DNA from: Bacteroidota bacterium
Lineage (GTDB): Bacteria > Bacteroidota > Ignavibacteria > UBA10030
DNA length: 64,000 nt
NCBI GenBank assembly: GCA_025454835.1
Contig: JALONQ010000003.1
Location: 131,273-195,272 of the forward strand
Reading direction: 5' to 3'
Every line of letters begins with the position of its first letter. The first letter of the stretch is position 1. Positions 63,458 through 64,000 of the stretch are shown here, piece by piece. Under the pieces are notes generated by a model. The model saw only the letters and a program-made list of their open reading frames with translations. It was not told the origin of the DNA and did not search any database. The translations under genes and the position numbers were made by a program.

Positions 63458-64000
63458 TTATTTGATGAGGATCATTTTCCGCATCTGCACCCGGCCCCCG
63501 GTGTGGAGTCGGCAGACATAGACGCCGCTCGGGAATCGCGTGGCATCCCACGTCGCCCGGTGCATCCCGGGTGGTCTCTCCTCATCCACCAAGACCGCCG
63601 CCTCGCGGCCCAGAAGGTCATCAATACTCACCCTCACCCTCCCGGCAGTTGGCAACTCAAATTCCACGGTCGTCGTCGGATTGAACGGATTGGGATAGTT
63701 GTGAAGAAGCAGAAACTGCGTTGGCGGCTCGTCGTCGGAATGCACGCTGGTCGTTCTCTCAAGGTGAACGACCAAGGTCATATCGGACGTCAGAGCCACC
63801 GAATCGACCCTAAAAGGACGAAATCCGCTTCCCTCCGGTGGAGAGATCCGGAGGTCGGCCACGGTCGGGAACATCCAGAAGACGGCCTGCCCCGCGCTGT
63901 CGGACACGACAGAGCCTCCGATGCTTCCATGAAATACGGCAGGCCCCGCGCCAAACGTGGTGGAGGTCATCGCCATCTCCGTGCTGATGGTGGCTCCAGG
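63458..64000 (-). CDS. C-terminal part of a secreted protein with type IX sorting domain
   Basis: The frame is open to the end of the window, so the gene continues beyond it. The visible ~180 residues comprise a beta-rich region resembling a carboxypeptidase-regulatory/transthyretin-like module (VVSDSAGQAVFWMFPT). Then comes a type A por-secretion C-terminal domain: LHNYPNPFNPTTTVEFELP, GREAAVLVDEE, GMHRATWDATRFPSGVYVC and a basic end MRKMILIK. This domain directs export by the type IX system and release or anchoring at the surface. Confidence 0.87.
   Translation of the reverse strand, partial: PGATISTEMAMTSTTFGAGPAVFHGSIGGSVVSDSAGQAVFWMFPTVADLRISPPEGSGFRPFRVDSVALTSDMTLVVHLERTTSVHSDDEPPTQFLLLHNYPNPFNPTTTVEFELPTAGRVRVSIDDLLGREAAVLVDEERPPGMHRATWDATRFPSGVYVCRLHTGGRVQMRKMILIK

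Overview
The window comes from a GC-rich chromosome of the Bacteroidota/Chlorobiota superphylum, most likely a Kapabacteria- or Ignavibacteria-like lineage. The evidence is the por-secretion (type IX) sorting domains with the NxPNPF signature at 50106-50495 and 63458-64000, a PorV-like barrel protein, a DUF5916 outer-membrane protein and a fused alpha/beta 2-oxoacid dehydrogenase E1. Shine-Dalgarno sites and one near-perfect TTGACA/TATATT promoter are present, which is unlike classical low-GC Bacteroidetes. The taxonomic placement is inference. I see no rRNA, tRNA, CRISPR array or complete insertion sequence.

Layout. 1-1709 (+): the end of an Mrp-type Na+/H+ antiporter operon (mrpD-E-F-G), closed by a hairpin terminator. 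1784-5716 (+): a coupled operon of fused E1, a DSD1/D-threonine-aldolase-type PLP enzyme and a YdfG-type SDR. 5881-6073: a 35-bp tandem repeat in which every unit contains a perfect hairpin. 6076-10121 (-): an alpha/beta-hydrolase lacking both catalytic Ser and His, then a small operon (thioredoxin-like protein, double-glycine Cys-rich peptide, secreted protein) behind a strong promoter, then an HGSNAT/DUF1624-like membrane protein. 10434-12475 (-): PaaI-type thioesterase, Pta and a small protein. 12954-19895 (+): an operon of miaB, a SPOR protein, a sigma-54-type activator, lptE, a processive glycosyltransferase and a TPR protein, ending at a terminator. 20190-24923 (-): rpsT, a NUDIX hydrolase, a Cys/Met PLP enzyme and DUF5916.

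25002-38162 (-) is accessory in character. It holds a three-gene coupled operon of unknown function, a secreted hydrolase with a DUF1579-like protein, a CNNM/HlyC protein, two truncated genes placed back to back (ABC permease and response regulator), a run of small membrane proteins, an MDR oxidoreductase, a methyltransferase, a TM-cupin ORF and a secreted HExxGH protein. 38217-39318 carries remnants of an MDR and an SDR gene. 39376-48927 (-) holds a P-type cation ATPase with a possible 6-residue leader peptide, a YdjM-type hydrolase, a PGPGW protein, an SDR/DUF2867 protein and KatG, a set suggestive of stress and ion homeostasis. 49005-53106 (-) has a DNA-alkylation-repair-like protein, a CTD-bearing lipoprotein coupled to a PorV-like protein, and a second MDR enzyme. 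53279-53771 is a patchwork made from 3' pieces of genes found 6-8 kb further on. 53856-64000 (-) carries two large surface lipoproteins, a GT39 transferase, a CMD protein, a SpoIIE phosphatase, a NatAB-type ABC exporter and the end of a secreted CTD protein.

Nearly all genes from 20 kb onward are on the minus strand and many pairs overlap as ATGA, so translational coupling is common. Intergenic gaps in the first 30 kb often contain low-complexity, word-like repeats, some arranged as large imperfect inverted repeats. The best candidates for something new are the double-glycine peptide/thioredoxin operon, the active-site-less hydrolase beside it, the 66/168/218-residue coupled operon, and the gene-tail patchwork.
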